From: CAZYJR01 sp964647905 | GTDB taxonomy: Bacteria > Desulfobacterota > DSM-4660 > Desulfatiglandales > HGW-15 | NCBI GenBank assembly: GCA_964647905.1 | Contig: CAZYJR010000009.1 | Span: 50,111-114,110, forward strand | Direction of reading: 5' to 3' | Length of the DNA stretch: 64,000 nt | In this document: in pieces, positions 9,099 to 17,757 of the stretch | Layout: every line of letters starts with the position of its first letter | Numbering within the stretch: position 1 is the first letter of the stretch | Position numbers and translations under genes: made by a program | The notes under the pieces: generated by a model | Told to the model about the DNA's origin: nothing | The model's database searches: none | The model's input: only the letters and a program-made list of their open reading frames with translations

Positions 9099-10354
9099 GA
9101 AGAGCCCTCGTCCCCGCCTCCCCCCTGCTCCAGGGCCTTGACCGGCGTCTGGAACTTGTCCGCGTCCTTCAGGGTTATGGTGTCCCAGCTCCTGCACTGG
9201 GGGCACTGCCACTGGAGGTCGGACGGGCAATAACCGCAGCTCTTGCACTGAAACTCCAGGTAGGGGACATTGAGATGAGCGATCAGGTCCCTGTAGGCCT
9301 CCATGGCCTCCTCCACGCGCCCCTCCTCGAGGTAGATCCGGCCCAGGAGTCGCCTGGCCTCCCAGAAGGCAGGGTCTATCTCCAGGGCCTTCCTGAGCTC
9401 GCTTACGGCCCCTTCCGAATCCTTGCGGCTGAAGAGGTAGCGGGCCAGGGCCAGCCGGGTGAACATGTCCGAGTTGGTCTTAGTGGATTCCTTGAGGAAT
9501 TCCTCCACCGGTTTGAGGTTGTGTTCCCTGGAATAGGCCCCTTCCAGCCTTCGGTAGGCCAGGAAGGTGAACTCAGGGGCCACCTCAGCGATCTTCTTCC
9601 AGGTGGAGACCGCCTTGCCGAAGTCCCCCCTTTCCATGTAGATGTCCCCGAGGTGGAGATAGGCGTCCACGCAGGAGTCGTTAATGGAGATGGCTTTCTT
9701 GAACGCCCCTTTGGCCTTGGAGGCATCCCCGCCCTCCAGGTAGACCTTACCTGCCTCGGTCTTGTGGTGGGCCAGGATGTGATGGAAATCCCCGCGGCTC
9801 AGCCTGGAGATCTTCTGCCTGGTCAGGAAGGCGTTCTCCCAGTCCCTCAGGTCCTCGTAGATCTTTTCCACTTCCTGGAGGGCCTCCAGGTTGGATGGCT
9901 CCTTCTTGAGGACCTGCCCGAAGGTCTCCAGGGCCCGGTCCAGGAAGCCGCCCTTGCGGTAGTCCAGGCCCAGGTCGAGCAGGGCGCGCAGGCGGACCTT
10001 CTCATCGATATGAGGCCTGAGGATTATGTTCCTGCGGATGCGGATGGCCCGGTCGATGTCGCCCTTGGAGCGGTAGAGGTTGCCCAGGGCCACGTAGGTC
10101 TCCACCGTGTCCGAGTCCACCTGGACCGCTTTTGTGAGCTGCTCTATGGCCTGGTCGTGATCATTGGAGAGTATGTACTGGACGCCCTTGAAAAAGGCCC
10201 TGTCCCCTTCCCTGACTCCGGGGCCGGCGCGCTTGGCCTTGCGGCGGCCCCAGCCAACCCCGGCCAGGGCTCCCGCGCCGAAGGCAGCAGCGACCACCGC
10301 CAGGAGCAACTGGTTGTAAGGTTCCAGGATCCATTGCCCGAGCTCGGCCCACAT
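9095..10354 (-). CDS. lapB: LapB (YciM)-type TPR protein
   Basis: A 419-residue protein with one N-terminal membrane helix (about 15-33), a basic cytoplasmic stretch, about nine TPR units (roughly 50-350) and a C-terminal rubredoxin-like metal knuckle with CKSCGYC and CPQC (near 370-390). This is the full LapB architecture. LapB works with FtsH to control LpxC turnover and so balances LPS and phospholipid synthesis at the inner membrane. lapA lies 11 bases upstream, the classical lapAB pair. Confidence 0.93.
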   Translation of the reverse strand: MWAELGQWILEPYNQLLLAVVAAAFGAGALAGVGWGRRKAKRAGPGVREGDRAFFKGVQYILSNDHDQAIEQLTKAVQVDSDTVETYVALGNLYRSKGDIDRAIRIRRNIILRPHIDEKVRLRALLDLGLDYRKGGFLDRALETFGQVLKKEPSNLEALQEVEKIYEDLRDWENAFLTRQKISRLSRGDFHHILAHHKTEAGKVYLEGGDASKAKGAFKKAISINDSCVDAYLHLGDIYMERGDFGKAVSTWKKIAEVAPEFTFLAYRRLEGAYSREHNLKPVEEFLKESTKTNSDMFTRLALARYLFSRKDSEGAVSELRKALEIDPAFWEARRLLGRIYLEEGRVEEAMEAYRDLIAHLNVPYLEFQCKSCGYCPSDLQWQCPQCRSWDTITLKDADKFQTPVKALEQGGGGDEGSS

Positions 10355-10365
10355 CCGGATTCCCT

Positions 10366-10734
10366 TCAGCCGACCTGGGCGTTGCCGTTGGCCCCGTTTA
10401 TCTCGCTAGGGGGCACGGTCTCTGAGGTCAAAGGCAGATTGCGCAGCGAGTTGAGTTCCGCGTCCTTCTCGGCAGAAGCCTTCTTGAGGATCCGGATCTC
10501 CTTTTTCAGCCTGAACCGCTCCACCATGCCGTAGAGTCCGGCCACCAGGACGCCGAAGAGAAAGGCGATGGTCACCACGTGGTAGACCGTTATGTCCGAG
10601 CTTTGCAGGTGGAAGTAAGGCAGGTCCACCCGGAACTCCAGCCCCGTGGAGAACGCACCCTGGTTTTGGACCACCAGGATGACCACAACCAACATGATCA
10701 AAATCGCCACGATGAACTTCACGTGCTTCATCAT
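10366..10734 (-). CDS. lapA: LapA-domain membrane protein
   Basis: A 122-residue protein with two membrane helices (about 5-24 and 50-70), the VVQNQ motif after the first helix that marks the LapA/DUF1049 family, and a charged C-terminal coiled-coil tail (about 72-100). It partners with LapB, encoded immediately downstream, in assembly and regulation of LPS synthesis. Confidence 0.88.
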   Translation of the reverse strand: MMKHVKFIVAILIMLVVVILVVQNQGAFSTGLEFRVDLPYFHLQSSDITVYHVVTIAFLFGVLVAGLYGMVERFRLKKEIRILKKASAEKDAELNSLRNLPLTSETVPPSEINGANGNAQVG

Positions 10735-10759
10735 TCCCCTCCCGCGGCCCGGTGATCGA

Positions 10760-11254
10760 CTATCGGACTTGCAACCGATCGAAGTATGGGCGCAACTCGT
10801 TGTACGTCTCTTGGATGTGCTGGGGTATCACCCGCACGTCGGCAAACACGGTCATGAAGTTCGTGTCCCCGTCCCAGCGCGGCACCACGTGGAAATGGAG
10901 GTGGTCCTTCATGCCGGCGCCGGCCACCCGGCCCAGGTTAAGGCCCACATTGAACCCGTCCGGATTCATGTGCTCCCTCAGGACCCCGGTGGTCTCCCTG
11001 AGCATGCTCATCAGGTCCAGCATCTCCTCCCCGGAGAGGTCCTCCAGCCCGCCCACGTGCCTCACGGGCGCCACCATGACATGGCCGTTGGTGTATGGGT
11101 ACTTGTTCATTATGACCATGACCCGTTCGCCCATGAACAGTATGAGGCGCTCGCGGTCCCTGCTCCGGTCCTCGCCCGGGCACAGTACGCACTCCCCCCG
11201 CTTGTCGTCCGCCAGGATGTACTCCATCCTCCACGGTGCCCACAGTGTCTTCAT
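10760..11254 (-). CDS. HIT-family nucleotide hydrolase or phosphorylase
   Basis: A 164-residue protein with the histidine triad HLHFHVVPRW near residue 118 and an upstream TNGHVMVAP stretch (near 61-70), both typical of the Fhit/Ap4A-hydrolase-like HIT branch. A CVLC pair near the N-terminus is half of the zinc site seen in some relatives. Such enzymes cleave dinucleoside polyphosphates or AMP conjugates; the substrate here is not determined. It lies 25 bases before lapA on the same strand. Confidence 0.88.
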   Translation of the reverse strand: MKTLWAPWRMEYILADDKRGECVLCPGEDRSRDRERLILFMGERVMVIMNKYPYTNGHVMVAPVRHVGGLEDLSGEEMLDLMSMLRETTGVLREHMNPDGFNVGLNLGRVAGAGMKDHLHFHVVPRWDGDTNFMTVFADVRVIPQHIQETYNELRPYFDRLQVR

Positions 11255-11294
11255 TATCCAGTCACCGTATCCCGCTCCGCCCGGCTCGGGCGGG

Positions 11295-11792
11295 TCAAAC
11301 GTGGTCGAGTTCCATGATTTGCCCGATGACCTTATCCCCGAGCTCCAGGAGGCCCACGGTATGAGAGCCAGTGCGGCTGAAGCCCGTGGCGGTCCCGGGA
11401 TTGAAGAAAAGCACTCCCCCCTTGACTACGTTGGTCGGCCTGTGGGAGTGGCCGTAGACGATCACGTCGACGTCCGTAAAAAGCCTGGAGACTCGCTCCT
11501 CCAGCCCTTCCGGGCTGCCGTCGCCGTGCGCCAGTCCGATCCGCCGGCCGCCGAGCTCCACTACCTTGGCGGAAGGCAGCAGGGCCCTCACCTCCGGGGG
11601 GTCCATGTTGCCGTGGACTCCTTGAAACGGCCAGGCCTCCAGGTACTTCACCACGTCCGGGGAAACCACGTCCCCGGCGTGGATCAGGATGTCCACCCCC
11701 TTGAAGTGCCGCTCGCAGATCTCCCTGAGCTCCGGTGTCACACGGCGCAAGTGGGTGTCGGACAGAACTCCGGCCCTTATCCCCTTGCCCAA
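11295..11792 (-). CDS. YfcE/MJ0936-type metallophosphoesterase
   Basis: A calcineurin-like phosphoesterase of 165 residues with the ordered metal motifs SDTH, GD(VV) in HAGDVVSPD, GN(MD) in VHGNMD, and GHSHRP (near residue 115). The size fits the small YfcE family of phosphodiesterases. The start is assigned to TTG 11792 because a complete anti-SD complement, GGAGGTGATC, lies eight bases upstream; the longer open frame has no family similarity. It is the first gene after a good promoter and is followed by the HIT gene. Confidence 0.88.
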   Translation of the reverse strand: MGKGIRAGVLSDTHLRRVTPELREICERHFKGVDILIHAGDVVSPDVVKYLEAWPFQGVHGNMDPPEVRALLPSAKVVELGGRRIGLAHGDGSPEGLEERVSRLFTDVDVIVYGHSHRPTNVVKGGVLFFNPGTATGFSRTGSHTVGLLELGDKVIGQIMELDHV

Positions 11793-11826
11793 GACGATCA
11801 CCTCCCTCGGTCCCGGTTGGGCCTGG

Positions 11827-11854
11827 AGTATAGCAACCTGATGGAAAAACACAA
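11827..11854 (-). promoter_or_regulatory. Sigma-70 promoter for the leftward phosphoesterase-HIT-lapAB-mutS set
   Basis: The minus strand has TTGTGT (11849-11854), a 16-base spacer and TATACT (11827-11832), about 35 bases before the phosphoesterase start. The -10 is strong and the -35 partial. Confidence 0.55.
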
Positions 11855-11909
11855 CCCATAATCCCGGGGAGAGGCTTCTCGCCCTGCCTTTGAAATCCGC
11901 GCCTGGAGC

Positions 11910-11938
11910 TTGATCCCGCACTCGGACTCTGCTATGCT
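11910..11938 (+). promoter_or_regulatory. Sigma-70 promoter for the FmdB-like gene
   Basis: TTGATC (11910-11915), a 17-base spacer and TATGCT (11933-11938), about 55 bases before the ATG at 11995. It diverges from the phosphoesterase promoter. Confidence 0.5.
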
Positions 11939-11994
11939 GCGACGGCCTTATACCCGCTTTCCGAGGGGAGATCAGGAGAGAAAGGAGGGGCCTG

Positions 11995-12495
11995 ATGCCT
12001 ATCTACGAGTTCTACTGCAGCGACTGCCACATGCTCTTCAATTTCTATTCCGGATCGATCAATACGGACAAACGGCCTGTGTGCCCGCGCTGCAACAAGG
12101 TGGAGCTGGAGCGCCGCATGTCGCTCTTCTCCACCCTGCGCCGCCGCCAAGACGAGGAAGACGAGGACAACCCTTTCCCTGAGATGGACGAACAAAAGCT
12201 TGAAAGGGCCATGGGGCACCTAGCACGGGAAGCGGAAGGCATGGACGAGGAGGACCCCAAGCAGGCCGCCCAGCTCATGCGCAAGCTGAGCGACATGACC
12301 GGGCTGGAGCTCGGCCCCGGGTTCCAGGAGGCACTGAGGCGCATGGAGGCCGGGGAGGACCCCGAGCAGGTGGAGGCGGAAATGGGGGACATCCTGGAGC
12401 AGGAAGACCCCTTCGAGCTCAAGAAAAAGGGCGGCTCAACCATGCTCAGGCACATGCTGGCGCCCCGCGTGGACGACAATCTCTACGAACTCTGA
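11995..12495 (+). CDS. FmdB-family zinc-ribbon protein with long acidic C-terminus
   Basis: A 166-residue protein. The first 40 residues form the FmdB/CxxC regulatory-protein zinc ribbon (MPIYEFYCSDCHMLF, then CPRC). The rest is helical and acidic, with DEEDEDN, and ends DDNLYEL. FmdB relatives are usually 70-110 residues, so the C-terminal extension is long. A strong AGGAGG-type RBS precedes the ATG. Function is unknown; a role in nucleic-acid or protein binding is only inferred from the ribbon. Confidence 0.75.
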   Translation: MPIYEFYCSDCHMLFNFYSGSINTDKRPVCPRCNKVELERRMSLFSTLRRRQDEEDEDNPFPEMDEQKLERAMGHLAREAEGMDEEDPKQAAQLMRKLSDMTGLELGPGFQEALRRMEAGEDPEQVEAEMGDILEQEDPFELKKKGGSTMLRHMLAPRVDDNLYEL

Positions 12496-12736
12496 CTGGA
12501 AATCTCCCTTGCCAGATCTCGTCGACTTTGGCATACTGGCCGGGATTTGTTCTGTTGCCTCCATGATCTGGAAGGGCCTCTGAAGCGCGAATAATCGTTG
12601 CCGCTCCAATCTGGATCTTGAAAGCGCCTTTCCTACCGCTGCATCCTCGATTTCCTTCTTCGAACGGGATCGCGCCCGGTACAAATATCCGTAAGGAACC
12701 CGAACCTTTCTCCGTAAAGACCTTGAGGGGGAAATC

Positions 12737-12910
12737 ATGAAGGTCAACCAAGAGAACTTTGATGACCGAAGACGATGGTTCAGGCGTTCCGGTGAGGATC
12801 GCAGGAAAAGGGCCGAGCCCCGGTACAAGGGCCCGGAGCGCAGGATGGCGGAGGAGCGGCGAAGGGGCGCCGAGAGAAGGATTGTGGAGATGTGGACCCC
12901 GGAGCTCTGA
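12737..12910 (+). CDS. Small arginine-rich protein
   Basis: A 57-codon ORF from ATG 12737 (preceded by GAGGGGGAAATC) to TGA 12910. The product is very basic, with repeated RR-x-RR units such as DRRRWFRRSGEDRRKR and ERRMAEERRRGAERR, spaced about seven residues apart. Small proteins with this ERR periodicity may bind RNA, DNA or acidic lipid, but I know of no assigned function. It ends two bases before the convergent UPF0280 stop codon. Confidence 0.55.
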   Translation: MKVNQENFDDRRRWFRRSGEDRRKRAEPRYKGPERRMAEERRRGAERRIVEMWTPEL

Positions 12911-12912
12911 TC

Positions 12913-13677
12913 TCAGCTCCCGATCCTGACCAGTTCCAGGTCGCCCCATGCAGCCATTGACTTCCCCGCTACCGCGACCACGCCCGAGACCCCTTCCACT
13001 CCGGCGGCCCAGGCCACCGCGTCCTCCAGGTCCCCGGCCCGCCGGATGCGGTTCCCCGCCGCCGTGGCCATACTGTCCGCAACGGCGGCCGAAGGGGCCA
13101 GCACGCACACCGCATCGGCCCGGCCCATACTCAGGGAGTGGCCCACGGTCCCTGACGAGGAGCAGACTCCCGCCGGCATCCGCTCCCCGGGCACCACCAG
13201 GCCCATCTTCCCGCTCAAAGGGGAGCCCCCGGCAAATATTGTGACCGTGGCGTCCCGGTCCAGGCAAAGGAATATGTCGCCGCCGTTTTCCACCATCACC
13301 CTGGATGACCACCGGAGCAGGCCCCGGCACACAAACTCGGCTATGGCCCCTGCCACAGCCGCCATGGGCCCCACCCCGGCCTTGCCCGAGGCCAGGATCA
13401 TTTCCCGGACCAGAGGCGGGGCCGCCCTGTCCTGTTCGAACGGGGAAAGGGTGGTGGCGAAATCCGGGTGAAGCCCTATATACTCCTCCACCTGCCTCCG
13501 GGCCTCGAAGACCAGGCTCATGACCTCCTGCTCCAGGACCCTCTCCGCCGCCACCCAGAGGTCGGTCTCCTTCACCCTCACCCCGAATCCCTCGAGCCCC
13601 CTGGGACTCACCAACCCGCGATAGGTCCTCTCCCTATCCTCCTTTGACCGCCCCCGGCCCTTGCCGTCCGAGCTCAT
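12913..13677 (-). CDS. UPF0280 family (ApbE-like fold) protein
   Basis: A 254-residue protein beginning at ATG 13677. Conserved stretches include MILASGKAGVGPMAAVAGAI (about residues 98-117) and ENGGDIFL (near 130), resembling the FMN-transferase ApbE-like fold, and CSSSGTVGHS and ADAVCVLAP later. UPF0280 proteins are found mainly in anaerobes and archaea; their reaction is not established. It is convergent with the small basic ORF and divergent from the 13833 gene. Confidence 0.8.
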   Translation of the reverse strand: MSSDGKGRGRSKEDRERTYRGLVSPRGLEGFGVRVKETDLWVAAERVLEQEVMSLVFEARRQVEEYIGLHPDFATTLSPFEQDRAAPPLVREMILASGKAGVGPMAAVAGAIAEFVCRGLLRWSSRVMVENGGDIFLCLDRDATVTIFAGGSPLSGKMGLVVPGERMPAGVCSSSGTVGHSLSMGRADAVCVLAPSAAVADSMATAAGNRIRRAGDLEDAVAWAAGVEGVSGVVAVAGKSMAAWGDLELVRIGS

Positions 13678-13832
13678 CAAACAACCCCCTGTCCCGAGCC
13701 TTGAAATCCCTGAATAATGAGTTAACATACAGGCATTCCAGTACCGCCGAAGACATGTTGATATCCCCTTGCAGTGCTGTGGGCAAGGGCAAAGCCCATT
13801 TTTCAGCCGGAAGGGTGTCCCGGAGGTGATAC

Positions 13833-14141
13833 ATGACACACTGGACCGAGGCCGACCCATGGGTGTGGGTGGTGGTGCAGGATCCTGAGGGCGGAGAGCA
13901 GCTCCTGGGACAGCACGACGACACCCTGGATATTTCTTTCATCCCATTTTACATGGAAAAGGAAGAGGCGCTTGAGGGTATGGCTGTCCTGGCGCGCGAC
14001 GGGGGTCGAAAGTACGAGCCCCAGGCAATCCTTTACTCCCACCTGGCACAGCAGGCCTCTCGAAACGGGTTCAAGCTCCATTTGATGGACAAGTCGGGCC
14101 GGGTGCTGGAGATCCTCAGCCCCTTAACACCCCCTCTTTGA
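13833..14141 (+). CDS. Conserved small protein of unknown function
   Basis: A 102-residue soluble protein, beginning MTHWTEADPWVWVVVQDPEGG, with a perfect GGAGGTGAT ribosome binding site six bases upstream. No membrane segment or cysteine motif is visible. The sequence suggests a mixed alpha/beta fold (long central acidic helix, then YEPQAILYSHLAQQA). I do not recognise a family. The RBS and codon usage argue that it is real. Confidence 0.6.
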   Translation: MTHWTEADPWVWVVVQDPEGGEQLLGQHDDTLDISFIPFYMEKEEALEGMAVLARDGGRKYEPQAILYSHLAQQASRNGFKLHLMDKSGRVLEILSPLTPPL

Positions 14142-14457
14142 AGCAAAGAAGCGTTCCCGCGACCCGGCGCGAGCATTTCCGATGAGCGGCGCTGGGCGAA
14201 ACAAACCGCCCCGCCTTTATTCAAAAAGCCTGCCACCCGCCCTCCGGACTACCTCTTCCACCTGATCAAGGGCGCGTGCAAGCCCCTGAGTACTTATTCT
14301 TTTCCGCCACACAACACTCAATTATTGTTCAACCCTCGAACAAAAACCACAGCCGCCGGTTGGTGAAGCCCTGCCTGCCGCCCTTCTTGACCCTAAGAAA
14401 ACTTTGTTAACCGGTATATATCAATTGTCAAATTCTTTTTGCTGCATTTGAAGGCCT
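14142..14457. other. Intergenic region between convergent genes
   Basis: No ORF with a ribosome binding site and no convincing RNA gene is visible. The half next to the kinase stop (about 14395-14457) is AT-rich and may contain a terminator, but I found no clear stem followed by T-run. Confidence 0.4.
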
Positions 14458-17400
14458 CTATTTTAGTATTTTTGTTATCCTCTCATTGAGCTCCCTTAAG
14501 GTGAAAGGCTTTTGTATAAAGCCTTCGCAGCCGCGGTCCAGTATGGCCTGGGCCTGGCCGTGCCGGCTGTAGCCGCTGGAGAGGAGAACCTTGACCGTGG
14601 GGTCGAGGGCCTTGAGTTGATCAAAGACCCTGCCGCCGCCGACATCGGGCATGATCATGTCCAGTATAACCAGGTCGATCTCCGACATGTGCTCCTGGAA
14701 GAGGGCCAGGGCCTCGTCGGCGTTGCGGGCGTAATAGACTCGGTAGCCGATCTGCTCGAGCATCTTCCTGCCCACCTCGAGGACCATCTCCTCGTCGTCC
14801 ACCAGGAGGACTGTGCCCTCGCCGGTCAGAGGGGCCTCGCTCGCCTCCTTGATTTGGTGCGGGCCTGTACCATTGCCCGTGGCCGCGGGCAGGTAGACAT
14901 GAAAGGTGGTGCCTTTGCCCGGCCGGCTTGCCACCTCGATGAACCCGCCGTGGTTCTTTACAATACCGTAGACAGAGGCCAGGCCCAAGCCGGTGCCCCG
15001 GCCCTTTTCCTTGGTGGTGAAGAAGGGTTCGAAGATCCGCTCTTGGGTCTCCTTGTCCATGCCCGGGCCCGTGTCCGTGACCGAGAGCCTCACGTATCGG
15101 CCGGGATCGAGGGCGTGGGGCCCGTGGTCGAGAGAGAGATTTCGGGTCCTGACTGTGATGTCCCCGCCTTCGGGCATGACGTCCGCTGCGTTTATGTAGA
15201 GGTTCATTAGGATTTGCCGCATCTGGCTCTCGTCCGCAGCCACGGCCCAGAGCTCGGGCTCGTAGTCCTCCACGATCCGAATGTCCTTGCGAGTCCGGCC
15301 GAAGACCTCGTTGTGCTCTTGTATGATTGGATTGAGCTCCAGGACCCTGACCTCGTATTTGCCGCCCCTGGCAAAGCCCAGCAACTGCCTGGTGAGCATG
15401 GCCCCCTGGTGCGCGTACTGCTCGATATCCAGGAGCCTGCGGTAGTAGGGGTGATCAGGGGCCAGATCGGACAGCATAAGGGAGATGCTCCCCTGGATCC
15501 CCATGAGGAGGTTGTTGAAGTCATGGGCGATGCCGCCTGCGAGTACCGCAATGGCCTCCATCTTCTGGACCTGGAGCAACCCGGCCTCCATGCGCTTCTT
15601 CTCGGTCAGGTCGGTCAGGCTGACCACGGTGCCGGCGGGCCTTCCCTTGGGTCCCCTGATCATGGCGGCGCTTACCAGGACGTCCAAGGCGCGGCCGTCC
15701 TTGGTGAGGCGCCGGGTCTCCAGGGTGCCCGACTCCCCGGTGCTGTAGAGCTCCTTGATCCGCTGGGCCGTCCTGTCGATTTGATCTTCCGGGACGAAGG
15801 GGACCTTCTTGCCCTGGAGCTCCTCCTGGGTCCAGCCGAAGATGCTGGTGAAGGCGGGATTGAGGTAGATGAGATTTCCGTCCGGGTCATAGACCACCAG
15901 GGGGTTGGGCGAGGCCTCCAGTATTGCCTGGATCCTCTGCTCCCTTTCCTTGATGGACCTCCCCGCCATGACCCGGTCGGTGACGTCGCGGGCGATTCCG
16001 CTTATGAAGGGCTCGCCGTCCTCGGGCTCCACCAGGGTGCTCACATACTCAAGGTAGATCTTGCGGCCGTCCTTGGCAAAGTAGGCGGTGACCGCCTGGT
16101 GGCGGCCGGCCTGTCTCAGGGAGGCCAGGTACTCGGTGTCATAGAGGGGCCTCAGCTCGGGCTTCATGAGGCGGTCTGCCCTGGCCCCGATGAGCTCCCA
16201 GGGCTCATAGCCGAATATGCTGCTCATGGCGCGGTTGAGGCTGAGGAACCGGCCCTGGAGGTCCTGGGTGTAAATGAGGTCAGAGACCGAGTCGTAGAGA
16301 TCCTTGAAGCGCTTCTCCGATCGGCGAAGGGCCTCCTCGGCCTCCTTGCGCTCAGTGACGTCCCTGGCGATCCCGTGGATGGCCACGACCCGGCCGTCCT
16401 GGTCCAGGATCGGGCGGTTTATGAATGAATACCATCCGGTGCCGCCGTCCTTTTTCTTGACGCGGAGCTCGAACTCCGGGGACTCGCCGCGCTTTCCCCT
16501 CTCAAAGGCCTCGGCTGCAACGCCTAGATCGTCCGGGTGTATCAGGAACCGGGAATGGCGCCCCACCACCTCCTCCCTTTCCCAGCCGAGCTCCCTCAGG
16601 AAGGCCTCGTTTACCTCCAGCATGTTTCCACTGACGTCGACTGTGTAGATCAGATCCAGTGCGTTTTCAAAAAGCTCACGGTACTTGGCCTCGCTCTGGC
16701 GGAGACTGGTCTCCCTTTGGCCTATGGCCCGGGCCAGGGACTTCAGGGCGTCGCTTATCAGATTGATCTCGGGATAGCCGGCGGGCAGGTCGTCCATACG
16801 GTAGTCCCCGCCTGAAATCCTCTTGGTGGCCTCGGCCAGGCGCGAGAGCGGCGCCATGGCCTTCTTGAGGAAGAGCCAGACCACCAGGAGGGCGGCGAGC
16901 CCCACCAGGCCGGTGAGGTCCCAGAGGATCCGCCTCACCCGCTCGATGGGGGCGAAAACCTGGTCTTCGGATTGGCTGACAGCGGCCAGCCAGCCGGTCT
17001 CAGGGACCAGGGCCACGCTGCCGATCTTCTCCGCGCCGTCGAAGACATACTGGTAGGTGCCTTCCTCACCGCCCAGCCCCTGCCGCACCATATTCAGGTT
17101 TCTTGCGTTGATGCGCTCGAGTACCAGGGAGCGGTTAGGGTGGGCGATCAAATGGCCTGCGCGGTCCACCATGGCCCCGTAGCCGCCCGGTCCGGGCTTG
17201 ATCTCTTCAGTGATGTCCTGGAGCACGGCCAGGTTGAGGTCACCGACCATGGTGCCGGTGCTGAAGGGGATCGCCAGGCTTACGGCGGGATGCCCCGTGC
17301 GGGAGGAAAGGTAAACGTTGGACCAGGCCGCCTCGCCGGTTGCCATGGCCTCCCTGATAAAGGGCTGGCCGGAGAGGTCCAGGCCCAGATGATCCTCACG

Positions 17401-17754
17401 GAAAGGGGCGAGCGCCGTGATCCTGCCCTGCCCGTCCAGGACCTTGACGCTCTCAAAGAGACGGTACCGCTTGATCAGGGCCTCCCATCTCTGGTCTGGT
17501 GAGGAGCCGGGGTCGGACTCGCGCAAGGGGAAGCGATCGGCCGCGTACTCCAGGACGCTGCGGTAATCGCTCAGAAACCAGTTCACCTCGCCGGCCATGG
17601 TCTTGGCCATGGTGAAGTGTCTCTCGGTTATCTCATCTTTGAAAGTGTCGGAGAAGAGGTAGAGCAGGGCGGTTCCTGCCAGTATCAGGGGGAGGCAGGC
17701 CGCAGCCAGGAACGAACCGATCAGGGTGGTCTTCAGTGTGAGACGAGGATGCAT
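14458..17754 (-). CDS. Hybrid sensor histidine kinase (Cache-HAMP-PAS3-HisKA-HATPase-receiver)
   Basis: A 1098-residue membrane kinase. Order: TM helix (about 10-33), periplasmic double-Cache region (about 38-275), TM (about 280-300), HAMP (about 300-352), three PAS domains (about 360-475, 485-600, 610-730), HisKA with GGIAHDFNN (phospho-His near 744), HATPase with NLYINAAD, DTGPGMD and GRGTGLGLAS, and a C-terminal receiver with LVILDMIMPDVGG (phospho-Asp near 1030). The gene for a ligand-binding lipoprotein ends three bases upstream on the same strand, so the kinase may respond to that protein. No DNA-binding partner is adjacent; output may go to another receiver protein such as those at 19275 or 22975 (inference). 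Confidence 0.92.
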   Translation of the reverse strand: MHPRLTLKTTLIGSFLAAACLPLILAGTALLYLFSDTFKDEITERHFTMAKTMAGEVNWFLSDYRSVLEYAADRFPLRESDPGSSPDQRWEALIKRYRLFESVKVLDGQGRITALAPFREDHLGLDLSGQPFIREAMATGEAAWSNVYLSSRTGHPAVSLAIPFSTGTMVGDLNLAVLQDITEEIKPGPGGYGAMVDRAGHLIAHPNRSLVLERINARNLNMVRQGLGGEEGTYQYVFDGAEKIGSVALVPETGWLAAVSQSEDQVFAPIERVRRILWDLTGLVGLAALLVVWLFLKKAMAPLSRLAEATKRISGGDYRMDDLPAGYPEINLISDALKSLARAIGQRETSLRQSEAKYRELFENALDLIYTVDVSGNMLEVNEAFLRELGWEREEVVGRHSRFLIHPDDLGVAAEAFERGKRGESPEFELRVKKKDGGTGWYSFINRPILDQDGRVVAIHGIARDVTERKEAEEALRRSEKRFKDLYDSVSDLIYTQDLQGRFLSLNRAMSSIFGYEPWELIGARADRLMKPELRPLYDTEYLASLRQAGRHQAVTAYFAKDGRKIYLEYVSTLVEPEDGEPFISGIARDVTDRVMAGRSIKEREQRIQAILEASPNPLVVYDPDGNLIYLNPAFTSIFGWTQEELQGKKVPFVPEDQIDRTAQRIKELYSTGESGTLETRRLTKDGRALDVLVSAAMIRGPKGRPAGTVVSLTDLTEKKRMEAGLLQVQKMEAIAVLAGGIAHDFNNLLMGIQGSISLMLSDLAPDHPYYRRLLDIEQYAHQGAMLTRQLLGFARGGKYEVRVLELNPIIQEHNEVFGRTRKDIRIVEDYEPELWAVAADESQMRQILMNLYINAADVMPEGGDITVRTRNLSLDHGPHALDPGRYVRLSVTDTGPGMDKETQERIFEPFFTTKEKGRGTGLGLASVYGIVKNHGGFIEVASRPGKGTTFHVYLPAATGNGTGPHQIKEASEAPLTGEGTVLLVDDEEMVLEVGRKMLEQIGYRVYYARNADEALALFQEHMSEIDLVILDMIMPDVGGGRVFDQLKALDPTVKVLLSSGYSRHGQAQAILDRGCEGFIQKPFTLRELNERITKILK

Positions 17755-17757
17755 GGG

